From the NCBI GenBank assembly GCA_947489315.1, contig CANLCX010000006.1, positions 62,001-126,000 on the forward strand: a stretch of DNA of 64,000 nt, written 5' to 3'. The notes under the pieces are model-generated. The model was given only the letters and a program-made list of their open reading frames with translations, was not told the origin of the DNA and did not search any database. This document shows positions 16,623 through 25,847 of the stretch, piece by piece; position 1 is the first letter of the stretch; every line of letters begins with the position of its first letter. The DNA is from an uncultured Sphingomonadaceae bacterium (GTDB taxonomy: Bacteria > Pseudomonadota > Alphaproteobacteria > Sphingomonadales > Sphingomonadaceae). The position numbers and the translations under genes are program-made.

Positions 16623-17210
16623 CTATTGAGGTGGGAACCCGGCTAACAGAGTTCGGACATCCGTTGGAATATCCGTATCTTCGCCTTTCAGTTCCTTGCG
16701 TGACAAACGCTTTTTGGCGGCCCCATGCCACACGGGAATTCTCCGTTTTACGTCATATATATCAACGGACAACGTCCCCTCGGTGTAGTTGTTGATCACA
16801 GTGCGCTCGACGGGAAGGCTTGATGGGAATGGCCTAAAATACTGTCCACCCCATGCCCAGTTGACCCTATCACGGAAAAAGAAATCGGGATAAGTATCGA
16901 CGCTGATTTTATCGCGGGCACCAACTGTATAGGACACCGCAAAATTCGCGCTGTTGATATCGGTGACATATTGATAGCCGCGCTCCGTCAAACTGGCCTT
17001 GATGGCATCTGCAATCTCTTTTTTTAATAACGGTGAGATGTCATGGTCGCCGACCGCAATCATCGGACTGCCGGAAGCCCAAGCAAAAGTTGAGTATATA
17101 GAGAAATCCTGAGCGGGATCGCTATCCACGGTGACCCTGGGCGTTGTCATGCAAGCTGCGAGTGTAAGCGAAAGGCATGCGGCAAATATAGTTCGAAAAA
17201 GAAGGTTCAT
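16623..17210 (-). CDS. DUF4136 lipoprotein
   Basis: A 195-residue protein starting at ATG 17210, with AGGAG eight bases upstream; a TTG two codons earlier is less likely. A short signal peptide ends in the lipobox LAAC, so it is a lipid-anchored envelope protein. The mature region (VDSDPAQDFSIYSTFAW, then YQYVTDINSANFAVSYTVG) is the DUF4136 pattern. DUF4136 has no established biochemical role. It is the last gene of a minus-strand set with the Arg/Pro-rich protein and DUF2092, separated from the former by 44 bp. Confidence 0.85.
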   Translation of the reverse strand: MNLLFRTIFAACLSLTLAACMTTPRVTVDSDPAQDFSIYSTFAWASGSPMIAVGDHDISPLLKKEIADAIKASLTERGYQYVTDINSANFAVSYTVGARDKISVDTYPDFFFRDRVNWAWGGQYFRPFPSSLPVERTVINNYTEGTLSVDIYDVKRRIPVWHGAAKKRLSRKELKGEDTDIPTDVRTLLAGFPPQ

Positions 17211-17254
17211 TTGCAAGGCTCCTGAATATTTAAATCAATATGGTTGTCATGCTG

Positions 17255-18106
17255 TTAGCGCAGATCATCGAGATCGGTGATAATCTCATATACAATTACA
17301 CCGCGCAGATAGGTCTCCCGGTACAGGATACCATTGCATTCATAGAGCGTCTCATCTTCGGAATAGATACCGTCACAATTATCCGGCAGGACGCCGACAA
17401 AGGCCGCCGTCGAATTCCGCACAGGATGAGTATAATACCAACCTAGTCTAGGGAACCAGAGCGGGCGCCCCCATAAGTGATGGTCGGGACGATAATAAGG
17501 TGGCCGCCAGAAAGGAGGACGCCAATTAGGCGGACGCCAATGGGGTGGTCTCCATCCAGGTGGTCGACCAGCGCCAGGCTTGTTGGGTCGGTTCGGTTTA
17601 TTCCATGCCGGTGGTCTACCGTTAGGAGGCCGCCCGACACCGGGCTTGTTAGGACGATTGGGTTTGTTCCATGCTGGAGGACGGCCATTGCCCGGCATAC
17701 CGGTGCTCGGTCGATTGGGCCGGTTGGGCTTATTCCACGCCGGAGGACGCCCATTGCTGGGACGATTAGCATTGGGCCGGTTTGGCCGATTGGGCCGCAG
17801 ATTTGGCCGCAAGCTTGGTCTCGGTCTCGTGATAGGCGAAGGTCGCGTTTGCGGGCGAGGCCTTGGTCTTGTGATCGGTCTATTGACACTGGGCCTTGGC
17901 CGCGCGGATGGAAAGGGTCTCGGCTTGTTAAAGGCAGGTCGGGTTTGTGGACGCGGACGCGACATAGCTGGTTTTTGTGCAGGGCCACGAAAACCACCGC
18001 GCTGAGCTTCTGCGCTATCTGGTTGAAACGACAGTGTCAGGACAGCGTCAGGCGATGATAATAGCATCGCGATGGCTGCTGTTGAGGCGAGAAGAAGTTT
18101 TTTCAT
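17255..18106 (-). CDS. Exported Arg/Pro-rich repeat protein
   Basis: A 283-residue protein with a signal peptide (MKKLLLASTAAIAMLLSS). Residues ~36-210 are low-complexity and very rich in Arg, Pro, Asn and Trp. Three 22-residue repeats built on NGRPPAWNKPNRPN begin at residues 118, 140 and 162. They are followed by a 5-residue ladder of WRPPx units at 184-206. The last ~75 residues are ordered-looking, with two cysteines (DNCDGIY and YECNGILYRE). AGGAGG lies six bases before the start, and the gene follows DUF2092 after 10 bp. The mature N-terminus is strongly basic, which would suit binding to acidic polymers, peptidoglycan or LPS; that is a guess. Confidence 0.75.
   Translation of the reverse strand: MKKLLLASTAAIAMLLSSPDAVLTLSFQPDSAEAQRGGFRGPAQKPAMSRPRPQTRPAFNKPRPFPSARPRPSVNRPITRPRPRPQTRPSPITRPRPSLRPNLRPNRPNRPNANRPSNGRPPAWNKPNRPNRPSTGMPGNGRPPAWNKPNRPNKPGVGRPPNGRPPAWNKPNRPNKPGAGRPPGWRPPHWRPPNWRPPFWRPPYYRPDHHLWGRPLWFPRLGWYYTHPVRNSTAAFVGVLPDNCDGIYSEDETLYECNGILYRETYLRGVIVYEIITDLDDLR
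17489..17755 (-). repeat. In-gene tandem repeats: three 66-bp units plus WRPPx ladder
   Basis: Within the Arg/Pro-rich gene, 17558-17755 encodes three successive 22-residue units sharing NGRPPAWNKPNRPN. The adjacent 17489-17557 encodes five-residue WRPPx units (H, N, F and Y variants). Such repeats are prone to copy-number change by slippage. Confidence 0.85.
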
Positions 18107-18116
18107 CGTCTTCCTC

Positions 18117-18914
18117 CTAATTGCCAGCTTCTATTTCGCCGCCACCGGCCTCCGCACGCAATTTGGGAAGCGTGACGCGCCTTAACGTGTCTCCAGTGTC
18201 GAAAGAAAACATGTCAGGCTGGAACTTGGGCGCTGTGTTCCAATTATGGAAAAACGCATGATATTGCGGCCAGCCTTGCTGATAAGGATCCGTGCCTACG
18301 ACCATTAGCGGCACAGGGCGTTCCGGGTCGGTAGCGATCCACATCTGGCGGTCTTCTGACGATGAGCGAAACGAGAGATGGTGGGCCGGTGTGCCGCCGA
18401 CCAGCGTGACGCCATGATAGGTCGCCTCGACCACATCATTCAGGAACGCATCGCCATTTTGCGCGCTGAACACTTCCCATACCGGTAAGGTAATCCCATG
18501 GTTGTCTTGAAGGTTTGTCACCAAGTCATCGAAAGGACCAGTCATGCTCAAACTCGCATAATATCCACGGTCAAGAGACGCGACGGTAAATGACTTTCCA
18601 TCATAGACATATTCGCGGGTAGTATCGCCGCGTTCGCTGGTTGATCGGTAGCCTTTACCGCGTTCCAGCGCGCTGGAGCCGCTCCAAATATAGGTTTTCT
18701 TCTCGCGGCCCGCGACAACTTCATCATAAGTGACAAACCAGCCTGTTTGCAAAGCGGGCAAGCTGGAAAGAAATTTTGTTGACGCTTTGGCTATGTCCAC
18801 CGCCTGGCTGTCAATTGCAGAAGCGGCTTCCTGACTGTCAGAATTTTGCGCGAAGGTAACAGATGGAAGAAGGCCAATTGTCATTGCTGATATGGCGAAT
18901 GCTAGTCTTTTCAT
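18117..18914 (-). CDS. DUF2092 periplasmic protein
   Basis: A 265-residue protein with a clear signal peptide ending VTFAQ. The mature part begins with a helix (IDIAKASTKFLSSLPALQ type) followed by alternating strands. WFVTYDEVV, YVYDGKSFTV and the late RQMWIATDPERPVPL match the DUF2092 family, whose fold is related to LolA/LolB lipoprotein carriers. The biochemical role is not established. It heads a minus-strand set with the Arg/Pro-rich protein 10 bp downstream, which suggests the two act together in the envelope. The gltS stop is 66 bp upstream, so readthrough from the efflux operon is possible. Confidence 0.85.
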   Translation of the reverse strand: MKRLAFAISAMTIGLLPSVTFAQNSDSQEAASAIDSQAVDIAKASTKFLSSLPALQTGWFVTYDEVVAGREKKTYIWSGSSALERGKGYRSTSERGDTTREYVYDGKSFTVASLDRGYYASLSMTGPFDDLVTNLQDNHGITLPVWEVFSAQNGDAFLNDVVEATYHGVTLVGGTPAHHLSFRSSSEDRQMWIATDPERPVPLMVVGTDPYQQGWPQYHAFFHNWNTAPKFQPDMFSFDTGDTLRRVTLPKLRAEAGGGEIEAGN

Positions 18915-18980
18915 TGGATCTGTCCCTGTATTCGTTGTGTCAATTTTGGTCGAATTCTCGCAACTTGTTATTTCTATTTT

Positions 18981-20198
18981 TCATAGTGAAAGGAAGAATT
19001 GGAGTAAGAAAGAGTTTGCCACATCGACGAAAAACGCACCAACCAACGGAACGATGATGAAAGCCGTCGGCGAAGGTCCGTGTGATTTGGCGACGGCCGA
19101 CATGTTAGCAATCGCGGTTGGTGTTGCTCCTAATCCAAAGCCTGCAAAACCAGCGCTCAACACGGCTGCAAAATAATTTCGGCCCATGACCGGGAACACC
19201 ACAAAAAGAATGAACAAGACGGTGACAATCACCTGGGCAGCAAGCAATATGAAAAGAGGGCCTGCCAGGTCCGCCACTTCCCAAAGCTGCATTCCCATCA
19301 GGGACATGGCGATAAACAAGCCCAGTGAAAAATCCGATATGAGGGCCAAGGCGTTGGACCCTGAGGGCCACGCAACTTTCTTGAAAAGCATCGGAATGGT
19401 GTTTGTCATCAATATGGCGACCATCATACAGGATACGAACAACGGCAGCTTTAGACCAATTTCAGTCAGGAACTCATTGAGACCATAGCCAAAAATCATC
19501 GCGATATGGATGATCAGTATCGAGCCCATGATATTCAGATGGTTGATGCTGGTATGGTCTTCTTTGTCATATTCTATGCCGACCAAAAGCTTGGAATCAT
19601 CTGCGCTTTCCAGCTTGTGCCGAGACATGAGAAAGCTGGCTATCGGGCCACCGATCAAGCTCGCGATGACTAGGCCGATCGTGGCAGCCGCCACGCCAAT
19701 TTCCAGCGCATTGGTTACGCCCTGAGTCTCGGCAATTGTTGGTGCCCAGGCAATGGCGGTACCATGACCTCCAGCCAATGAGGCGGAACCAACGAGCAGT
19801 CCTACACCGCCCGGCTGACCAATGGCGAGCGCGCTGAAAAAGCCTACGGTATCCTGGATAACCAGATAAGTCAGCGTCAGCCCTAACAGCAAAAGCAGCG
19901 GCTTGCCGCCTGCCAAAAGCTGGGCAAAGCGCGCGTTGATACCGATCGCCGTAAAAAAATAGATCAGGAATACGTCACGGGTGAACAGATCATATTCGAC
20001 CTCCCAACCGCCAACCAGATAAAGGGCCAAAGCCGCGAGCGATGCGAAGATGCCGCCGGTCACGGGTTCGGGAATATTATATTTCTGCAGAAAGCCGATG
20101 CGGGCCGTGATTTTGATGCCGATGAATAGTACAATAATACCGAGTGTGAGTGTCACGAAGCTGTCAAACTGGATCACGCTATCGGACAGAAATTCCAT
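18981..20198 (-). CDS. gltS: Sodium/glutamate symporter GltS
   Basis: A 405-residue inner-membrane transporter of the GltS (ESS) family that imports glutamate with Na+. About ten or more hydrophobic segments alternate with short loops. Family blocks are the N-terminal FDSFVTLTLGIIVLFIG, YNIPEPVTGGIFAS, and the internally repeated re-entrant regions SASLAGGHGTAIAW and AGFAGFGLGATPTAIANM. Only 8 bp separate its start from the stop of the TolC-type gene, so it is probably transcribed with the RND efflux genes. An efflux/glutamate link is not obvious and may just be operon packing. Confidence 0.95.
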   Translation of the reverse strand: MEFLSDSVIQFDSFVTLTLGIIVLFIGIKITARIGFLQKYNIPEPVTGGIFASLAALALYLVGGWEVEYDLFTRDVFLIYFFTAIGINARFAQLLAGGKPLLLLLGLTLTYLVIQDTVGFFSALAIGQPGGVGLLVGSASLAGGHGTAIAWAPTIAETQGVTNALEIGVAAATIGLVIASLIGGPIASFLMSRHKLESADDSKLLVGIEYDKEDHTSINHLNIMGSILIIHIAMIFGYGLNEFLTEIGLKLPLFVSCMMVAILMTNTIPMLFKKVAWPSGSNALALISDFSLGLFIAMSLMGMQLWEVADLAGPLFILLAAQVIVTVLFILFVVFPVMGRNYFAAVLSAGFAGFGLGATPTAIANMSAVAKSHGPSPTAFIIVPLVGAFFVDVANSFLLQFFLSL

Positions 20199-20206
20199 CG
20201 CTCTGC

Positions 20207-21640
20207 CTATTGCTCTTCGTCGTCGACATTGACCGGCGGTTCATTCCAGTCTCCGCCTAGAGCCAGACTGATTTCGACATATTGGTTCAATTGTGCCCGT
20301 TTGAGAGAAATCAAACTGCTATCTGCTCCAAACACTCGCTGCTGAACGGAAAGAACATCGATCAAATCAATCTCGCCTTCCTTATATTGCAACAATGAAA
20401 GTGCCAGCGCGTTGGAAGTTTCTTCCGCTGCATTTTCCAGAGCGGCGCGTCGTTTGCGCAAGTAAACACCGCGATCCAGCGCGGTTTCCACTTCGGTAAA
20501 GGCATTGATCGCCGTATCAGCATAGGCGGCAACAGCTGCCTGGACATCGGCTTCGCTGATTTCGACTTGTGCGTCACGCGCGCCGCCGTCGAATATAGGC
20601 GCAAGCAAATTTGCACCCAATGTCCACACCACATTGGCCGGATCAAGCAGGTTGCCCAGTTCATTAGATGCGCCGCCCAAGCTACTCGAGAGCGATATGC
20701 TGGGAAGTTTTGCCGCCTCTGCCACCTTGCGGCTGTTTATCGCGGCAGCAATAGAGCGTTCGGCTGCAATTAAATCTGGACGCCGTTGGAGCAATTCTGA
20801 CGGCAGGCCTGCCCCCGGAGGGTTAGGATTAAGCGGCAGCAGTTGCGGTGTTTCCAAATCCGCTCCTGGATAGCGCCCGATCAAGGCTTCCAGGGCTCGC
20901 AAAGCCTCGATCTTGCCATTTTGCGCTGCTTCTAACGTATCAATGGAACTGGACAGATCAGCCTGCGCCAGAGACACATCATAAGCCGAGGCGAAGCCGT
21001 AGCGATAGCGCAAGCGCACAATCCGCACGATTTCGGTCAGCGCATCCACGATATTTTGCGCTACCTCAATCTGCTCTTGGGATTCAATCACCACAAAATA
21101 GGATTGTGCGACAGCACCGGCCAGCGAATATTGCGAGAATATATATCCCGCTTCCGCAGATCTGGCGCTTTCAACCGCCGCCTGCTCACCGGCTTCGATC
21201 CGGTTCCAGATATCGATTTCCCAATCGATCCGAACACCGAGTGTAAGGGATGTTGAGCCGGCGCCATTTTCAAGCGGTTCACGGCGTGTCGCATCACCTG
21301 AAAGCCCAACGCTTGGCACCAACGGCGATCCCGCCTGTTTTGCTAGCGCCCATGACCGCCTGACATTGGCAGCCGCGGCGCGAAGGTTGCGGTTATTCTT
21401 TTGCGCTTCCTGGACCAGTTCAACCAGCAACGGATCATTGAAATCCGCAATCCAGCCAACATTGACATCGCCGATACGTTCTCGTGCCGATGTCCAACTT
21501 GGCGGAATAGGCGGCAGGCTTTCGGATGCAGACGAAGCAGTCTCGCTTTGCGTCGCCGGTGATACGCTTGCACAGCCTGACAATATCGCTGTGGTCGAAA
21601 GCAAAGCAGCAAACAGGCGAGGCTTTGTCAGATAGTTCAT
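20207..21640 (-). CDS. Outer-membrane efflux channel, TolC/NodT family lipoprotein
   Basis: A 477-residue RND outer-membrane factor. The signal peptide ends in the lipobox LSGC (residues ~20-23). Two tandem OEP repeats follow, with typical LVQEAQKNNRNLRAAAANVRRS and LLQRRPDLIAAERSIAAAI blocks, the latter the hallmark of the NodT subfamily. It forms the trimeric channel for the adjacent adaptor and pump. Its ATG overlaps the pump's TGA (21637-21640), so translation is coupled. Confidence 0.95.
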   Translation of the reverse strand: MNYLTKPRLFAALLSTTAILSGCASVSPATQSETASSASESLPPIPPSWTSARERIGDVNVGWIADFNDPLLVELVQEAQKNNRNLRAAAANVRRSWALAKQAGSPLVPSVGLSGDATRREPLENGAGSTSLTLGVRIDWEIDIWNRIEAGEQAAVESARSAEAGYIFSQYSLAGAVAQSYFVVIESQEQIEVAQNIVDALTEIVRIVRLRYRYGFASAYDVSLAQADLSSSIDTLEAAQNGKIEALRALEALIGRYPGADLETPQLLPLNPNPPGAGLPSELLQRRPDLIAAERSIAAAINSRKVAEAAKLPSISLSSSLGGASNELGNLLDPANVVWTLGANLLAPIFDGGARDAQVEISEADVQAAVAAYADTAINAFTEVETALDRGVYLRKRRAALENAAEETSNALALSLLQYKEGEIDLIDVLSVQQRVFGADSSLISLKRAQLNQYVEISLALGGDWNEPPVNVDDEEQ

Positions 21641-24600
21641 GCTTCGGCCTCCGTGCTTTCAGCCTCAGCAATTTCATCCGGCGTAATCCGGAAGAACATT
21701 ACGTAGAGAACCGGAATAATCACCAAGGTCAGCACCGTGGCAAAAGTCAAACCAAAGACCAGAACGACGGCCATGGATTTGAAGAAAGCGTCAAGAAACA
21801 GTGGGATAACGCCTAATACCGTGGTCAGTGACCCCATCATGACGGGGCGCACGCGACTTGCAGCGGAGTCCAGAACCGCATCATAGCGAGGTTTGCCTTC
21901 CCTGATTTCGAGATCCATTTGATCAACCAAAACGATGGCATTTTTGATGAGCAACCCAGAGAGCGACAGCAGACCGAGAATAGCCATAAATTCCATGGCC
22001 GTGCCAGTTAGCAGCAATCCGAATACGACGCCGATGAGCGACAGTGGCACCACCAGCCAGATGATCAAGGGCTGTTTAAGAGCATTGAACAATACGACCA
22101 CGACTAGCACCATCGCCAGAAAACCAAGCGGCAAAGTACTGGCAAGACTTGAATTGGCTTCACTACTATCGCCAATTTCGCCGTTCCATTTGAGCGAATA
22201 ACCCTCCGGCAGCGCAATATCTTCAATCGCAGGCTGGACACGCGCGAGCAGATCTGCCGCCAGTTCGCCGGGCAAGGGATCTGATTGCGCGTTGATTGTC
22301 CACACCCGGTCGACGCGGCGCAATTTGGCATTTTGCCATTTGGTTTCAAACTCGTCGACCACTTCTAGGATCGGTACGGATTTTCCGGAAACCGGACTGG
22401 TGATCTGAATGCCGCGCATACTGGTTGCATCAAGCCGCTCGCGCTCTGGTGCGCGGGCGATGATAGGCACCAACTGGTCATCCTCACGGTAAACACCAAC
22501 ATTCCGACCAGAGAAATTCGTCCTAAGTGCGTTGGCGAGATCTTCACGGGAAATACCCAAACGCCTTCCGCTATCGGCATCATAGGTCGGTTCAATCACG
22601 CTGACGGGTTGCCGCCAGTCATCCTTGATCGAGATCGCACCACCGTCGGCAGCCATGATCGCTTTAGCTTTATTTGCCAATTCCCTAAGAACTATTGGAT
22701 CAGGACCTGAAAACTCCGCTTCGACCTTGGAGCCGCCGCCAGGCCCCAATTGGAATTGCCAGACTTTGGCTTGTGCATCGGGATAATTGGCGTCGATATG
22801 CTTCTGCAACTTGGGAAGCAGTCCCTTGATCACATCATAGTCATCGGTTTTGATCAGGAATTGCCCATAAGCTGAACTAGGCGATTCCGGCCCATAGACC
22901 AGCATGTAGCGCAACGTACCCATGCCAACCAATGACTGCACGTCCTTGATGCCCTCTTGCTTCATCAGATATTTTTCGAGGCGTTTTACCTTGGCGTCGG
23001 TCTCTGTAATGTCGGTGCCTTCAGGCAGGTTGAAATCTACAACAATCTGCGGGCTGGTAGAAGGCGGGAAAAAGCCCGGCGTGACATAGCTGAATCCGAA
23101 TACCGACAGCACGAACAGCGCCACTACAGTGATGATCGCGAGTTTCGACTTCGCCAAAACCTGCCGCATGAAATTCTTATAGGCCACAAAAAACGGATGC
23201 TCTGGTTTTTCTTCGATCGGTTCATCGCTTGGTTCAGCGAATAGGATATCGGCAAAAAGCGGCACGGCGGTGATCGCAAAAACCCAGCTGTAAAGCAGGG
23301 AAACCATCACGACCCAGAATAGGTCGCCAGTAAATTCGGCGGTGGATCCCGGGGCGAACCCAATCGGCGCAAAGGCAATGATACCGACCAAGGTTCCGCC
23401 TAGCAGCGGCCATTTTGTGCGCTTCACAATCTCCTTGGCGATATCGAGCTTTTTGCGCCCCTGCTGCGTGCCAACCAATATACCTTCTGTGACCACAATC
23501 GCGTTATCCACCAGCATACCAAGCGCAATGATGAGTGCGCCCAATGATATCCGATGCATCGGGATATTGATCAGATACATGGTCGCCAAAGTTGCCGCAA
23601 TTGTGAGCACGAGCACGGATCCGATAACGACGGCTGATCTTAGCCCCATGAAGAAGAAAAGCGTGACCAAAACAATGACAAGCGCGGCAAGCACATTCAA
23701 CGCGAAATCGGCGACCGCTGTTTCGACAATCTTGCCTTGATGATAAAATTCATGAACCTCGACACCAATAGGACGCAGGCTTTTGGTTTCTTCCAGCTTC
23801 GCATCAATCGCTGCCCCCATTTTGGCGACATTCGCACCGGAAATGTTGGATATACCAATGGCGATGGCGGGCTTACCGTTATAGCGGACAATGAAACTGG
23901 TCGGGTCTTGATAATCGCGCGTGACCGTCGCAACGTCTCTTAACGTCACAATCGTGCCGGAAGAGGCTGTCGAAATAACCAGATTGCCAATCGCTTCGAC
24001 GGAATCAATCTGACCGGTAGGCTGGAATTTCAATCGGCGGTTACCGAGCTTTATATCACCCGCTGGCGTAACCGAGTTTTGTTGGGCTAGATCGCCATAT
24101 ATCTGATCAACCGACAGCCCCAAAGCATTGGCGCGTTCGCGGGAGATTTCGACATAGATTGCTTCTTGCTGCATCCCCAATGGCTGCACCTTGGCAACGT
24201 CATCAACCGAAAGCAGATCGGTGCGCAGTGACCGGATATATTTATAAAGCTCTGCAGATGTATAGCCGTCACCTGTCACCAGATAATAAAGCCCATAAAC
24301 ATCACCAAAATCATCATTTACAACCGATGCATCAACACCGGGTGGAAGTAGCGACTGAGCATCGTTGACCTTGTTGCGCAGCTTGGTCCAAATGAGTTGG
24401 AGATCCGCCTTTTCTCCAGAAAATTTATAGAGAATGTCAACGCTGATTTCCGAACGACCCGCTGACGAAACCGACCGAATTTCCTCCACTTCCTGAAGCT
24501 GCTGAATGGAACTTTCCAGCGCTTCGGTCACTTCATTGGCGACCTCTTCGGGCGTGGCACCCGGATAAGTGGTGACCACCTGCGCGGTCCGGATCGTGAA

Positions 24601-24717
24601 TTCCGGATCTTCGAAGCGCGCAATATTTTGAAAGCTATACCAACCGCCAACCAAGGCAATGGCAATCACGATGAAACAAATCAGCCGGTTTTTAATCGAA
24701 AACTCTGCAAGATCCAT
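21637..24717 (-). CDS. RND efflux pump permease (HAE1/AcrB-like)
   Basis: A 1026-residue proton-driven RND transporter of the inner membrane. Twelve TM segments flank two large periplasmic domains. The N-terminus (FSIKNRLICFIVIAIALVGGW) and the pore-domain block YPGATPEEVANEVTEALE are family-typical. In TM4 the proton-relay pair reads GMLVDNAIVV (Asp404, Asn405), so the second Asp of AcrB is Asn. The TM10 Lys is kept (LLIKNAIVLVDQ). Its substrate cannot be read from sequence. It lies 12 bp downstream of the adaptor and overlaps the channel gene by 4 bp. Confidence 0.95.
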   Translation of the reverse strand: MDLAEFSIKNRLICFIVIAIALVGGWYSFQNIARFEDPEFTIRTAQVVTTYPGATPEEVANEVTEALESSIQQLQEVEEIRSVSSAGRSEISVDILYKFSGEKADLQLIWTKLRNKVNDAQSLLPPGVDASVVNDDFGDVYGLYYLVTGDGYTSAELYKYIRSLRTDLLSVDDVAKVQPLGMQQEAIYVEISRERANALGLSVDQIYGDLAQQNSVTPAGDIKLGNRRLKFQPTGQIDSVEAIGNLVISTASSGTIVTLRDVATVTRDYQDPTSFIVRYNGKPAIAIGISNISGANVAKMGAAIDAKLEETKSLRPIGVEVHEFYHQGKIVETAVADFALNVLAALVIVLVTLFFFMGLRSAVVIGSVLVLTIAATLATMYLINIPMHRISLGALIIALGMLVDNAIVVTEGILVGTQQGRKKLDIAKEIVKRTKWPLLGGTLVGIIAFAPIGFAPGSTAEFTGDLFWVVMVSLLYSWVFAITAVPLFADILFAEPSDEPIEEKPEHPFFVAYKNFMRQVLAKSKLAIITVVALFVLSVFGFSYVTPGFFPPSTSPQIVVDFNLPEGTDITETDAKVKRLEKYLMKQEGIKDVQSLVGMGTLRYMLVYGPESPSSAYGQFLIKTDDYDVIKGLLPKLQKHIDANYPDAQAKVWQFQLGPGGGSKVEAEFSGPDPIVLRELANKAKAIMAADGGAISIKDDWRQPVSVIEPTYDADSGRRLGISREDLANALRTNFSGRNVGVYREDDQLVPIIARAPERERLDATSMRGIQITSPVSGKSVPILEVVDEFETKWQNAKLRRVDRVWTINAQSDPLPGELAADLLARVQPAIEDIALPEGYSLKWNGEIGDSSEANSSLASTLPLGFLAMVLVVVVLFNALKQPLIIWLVVPLSLIGVVFGLLLTGTAMEFMAILGLLSLSGLLIKNAIVLVDQMDLEIREGKPRYDAVLDSAASRVRPVMMGSLTTVLGVIPLFLDAFFKSMAVVLVFGLTFATVLTLVIIPVLYVMFFRITPDEIAEAESTEAEA

Positions 24718-24729
24718 GATGCGCGCCGC

Positions 24730-25842
24730 TTACGGCTTATAGGGACGAATTTTCATCCCCTCTTGCAGATAGGCAGCGCCCGCAGCGACAATCGTCTCAC
24801 CGGCCTTCAAACCGCTTCTTACGGCGATCTCTTCGCCGACATCCTTATCCACCAGTATTTTACGCTTTTTAACCTTCATCGTTTTCTTGTCGACAACCCA
24901 GACAAATCGTTCCTTGCCATTGGCTTGGATCGCACCAAGCGGCACCGATATGTGCGTTGCGCCCTCCCCTTCAACCAAAGACCTGCTTCCAAAAACCGTG
25001 CCGGTCATCCCGGGCAAAACAGTCATATTAGGCGGCGGCGTGAAGGAAAATTTGACCTTGAACGTCTGCGATTGGGTATCAGCCTGGGTTGTCGCTGATC
25101 TAAACGTGCCGGGGATTTTAAGATCAGGCGCGGCGTTTAAGACGACATATTCTTCGGTCACATCTTTAGGATCATTGCCTAATGCGGCCACCACGCTGGC
25201 GGGGACGCTGACGACGGCTTCCACCCTGCCGATCGATTGCAATGTCACAACATCTGCTTGGGCCTGTATATTCTCATACCGCGTCGCATGTTTTACCGCT
25301 ACCACTCCAGAGAAAGGGGCTCGCAGCACGGTGTCGCTCAGGTCTTTCTGGGCGCTGTCCAAACTGGCACGCGCCACATCCCGCTGGGCCCGCCTTTGTT
25401 CAACAACAATTCTTGCAATGGCGTCTTCTTCCAAAAGTCTGGCCGCACTCTGATATTCCGATTGTGCCGTCGCATATTGTGCGCGGGCCGAATTGACCGC
25501 ATTTTGATAACGGCGCTGATCGAGACGACCGATAACGGCACCCTTGCGAACAGGTTGGCCTTCAAGCACCGGTAAACTTTCAAGCAGGCCGCCAACCTGG
25601 AAAGTAAGCTTTGATGAAGACCCGGCTTCGATGATCGCCGGGAAACTGGCATCAAATCTATCAGACGACGCCTTCACAACATGCAATTTTGCCGGGCGCA
25701 CAATTTCGGCTTCTTCAACGTCCCCGCCGGAGCAGGATGATAAAATAAGACCAGCGCTTAACCCAATTACAATCTTAAAGGCGGCGATTTTTTGAGAAAA
25801 TCGGATGGCTTCTTCCCTTCGGTCGGATGGCAACGACGCCAA
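24730..25842 (-). CDS. RND periplasmic adaptor (HlyD/MFP family) lipoprotein
   Basis: A 370-residue membrane-fusion protein joining the pump to the channel. A hydrophobic segment ending in the lipobox LSSC (residues ~34-37) predicts a lipid anchor. Barrel-sandwich and hairpin regions are visible: GGLLESLPVLEGQPVRKGAVIGRLD, then the alpha-hairpin, then DTVLRAPFSGVVA. The C-terminus is beta-barrel and membrane-proximal. No ATG is available; TTG 25842 or the in-frame TTG 25833 must be used. The start is 5 bp past the HdeA-like stop. A degraded direct copy of this 5' end lies at 28420-28482. Confidence 0.92.
   Translation of the reverse strand: MASLPSDRREEAIRFSQKIAAFKIVIGLSAGLILSSCSGGDVEEAEIVRPAKLHVVKASSDRFDASFPAIIEAGSSSKLTFQVGGLLESLPVLEGQPVRKGAVIGRLDQRRYQNAVNSARAQYATAQSEYQSAARLLEEDAIARIVVEQRRAQRDVARASLDSAQKDLSDTVLRAPFSGVVAVKHATRYENIQAQADVVTLQSIGRVEAVVSVPASVVAALGNDPKDVTEEYVVLNAAPDLKIPGTFRSATTQADTQSQTFKVKFSFTPPPNMTVLPGMTGTVFGSRSLVEGEGATHISVPLGAIQANGKERFVWVVDKKTMKVKKRKILVDKDVGEEIAVRSGLKAGETIVAAGAAYLQEGMKIRPYKP
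25770..25833. repeat. Direct repeat, intact copy (RND adaptor 5' end)
   Basis: This segment, inside the first codons of the adaptor gene, matches 28420-28482 in the same orientation. The left 31 bases agree at 28 positions and the right 12 bases (GTCGGATGGCAA) are identical. The middle, 21 versus 20 bases, is diverged. Confidence 0.75.
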
Positions 25843-25847
25843 CCTAT

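Noticed and set aside
17477-18058. Long plus-strand frames opposite the Arg/Pro-rich gene
   Set aside because: They are mirror images of the repeat-rich coding strand; low-complexity GC-rich repeats keep several frames open.
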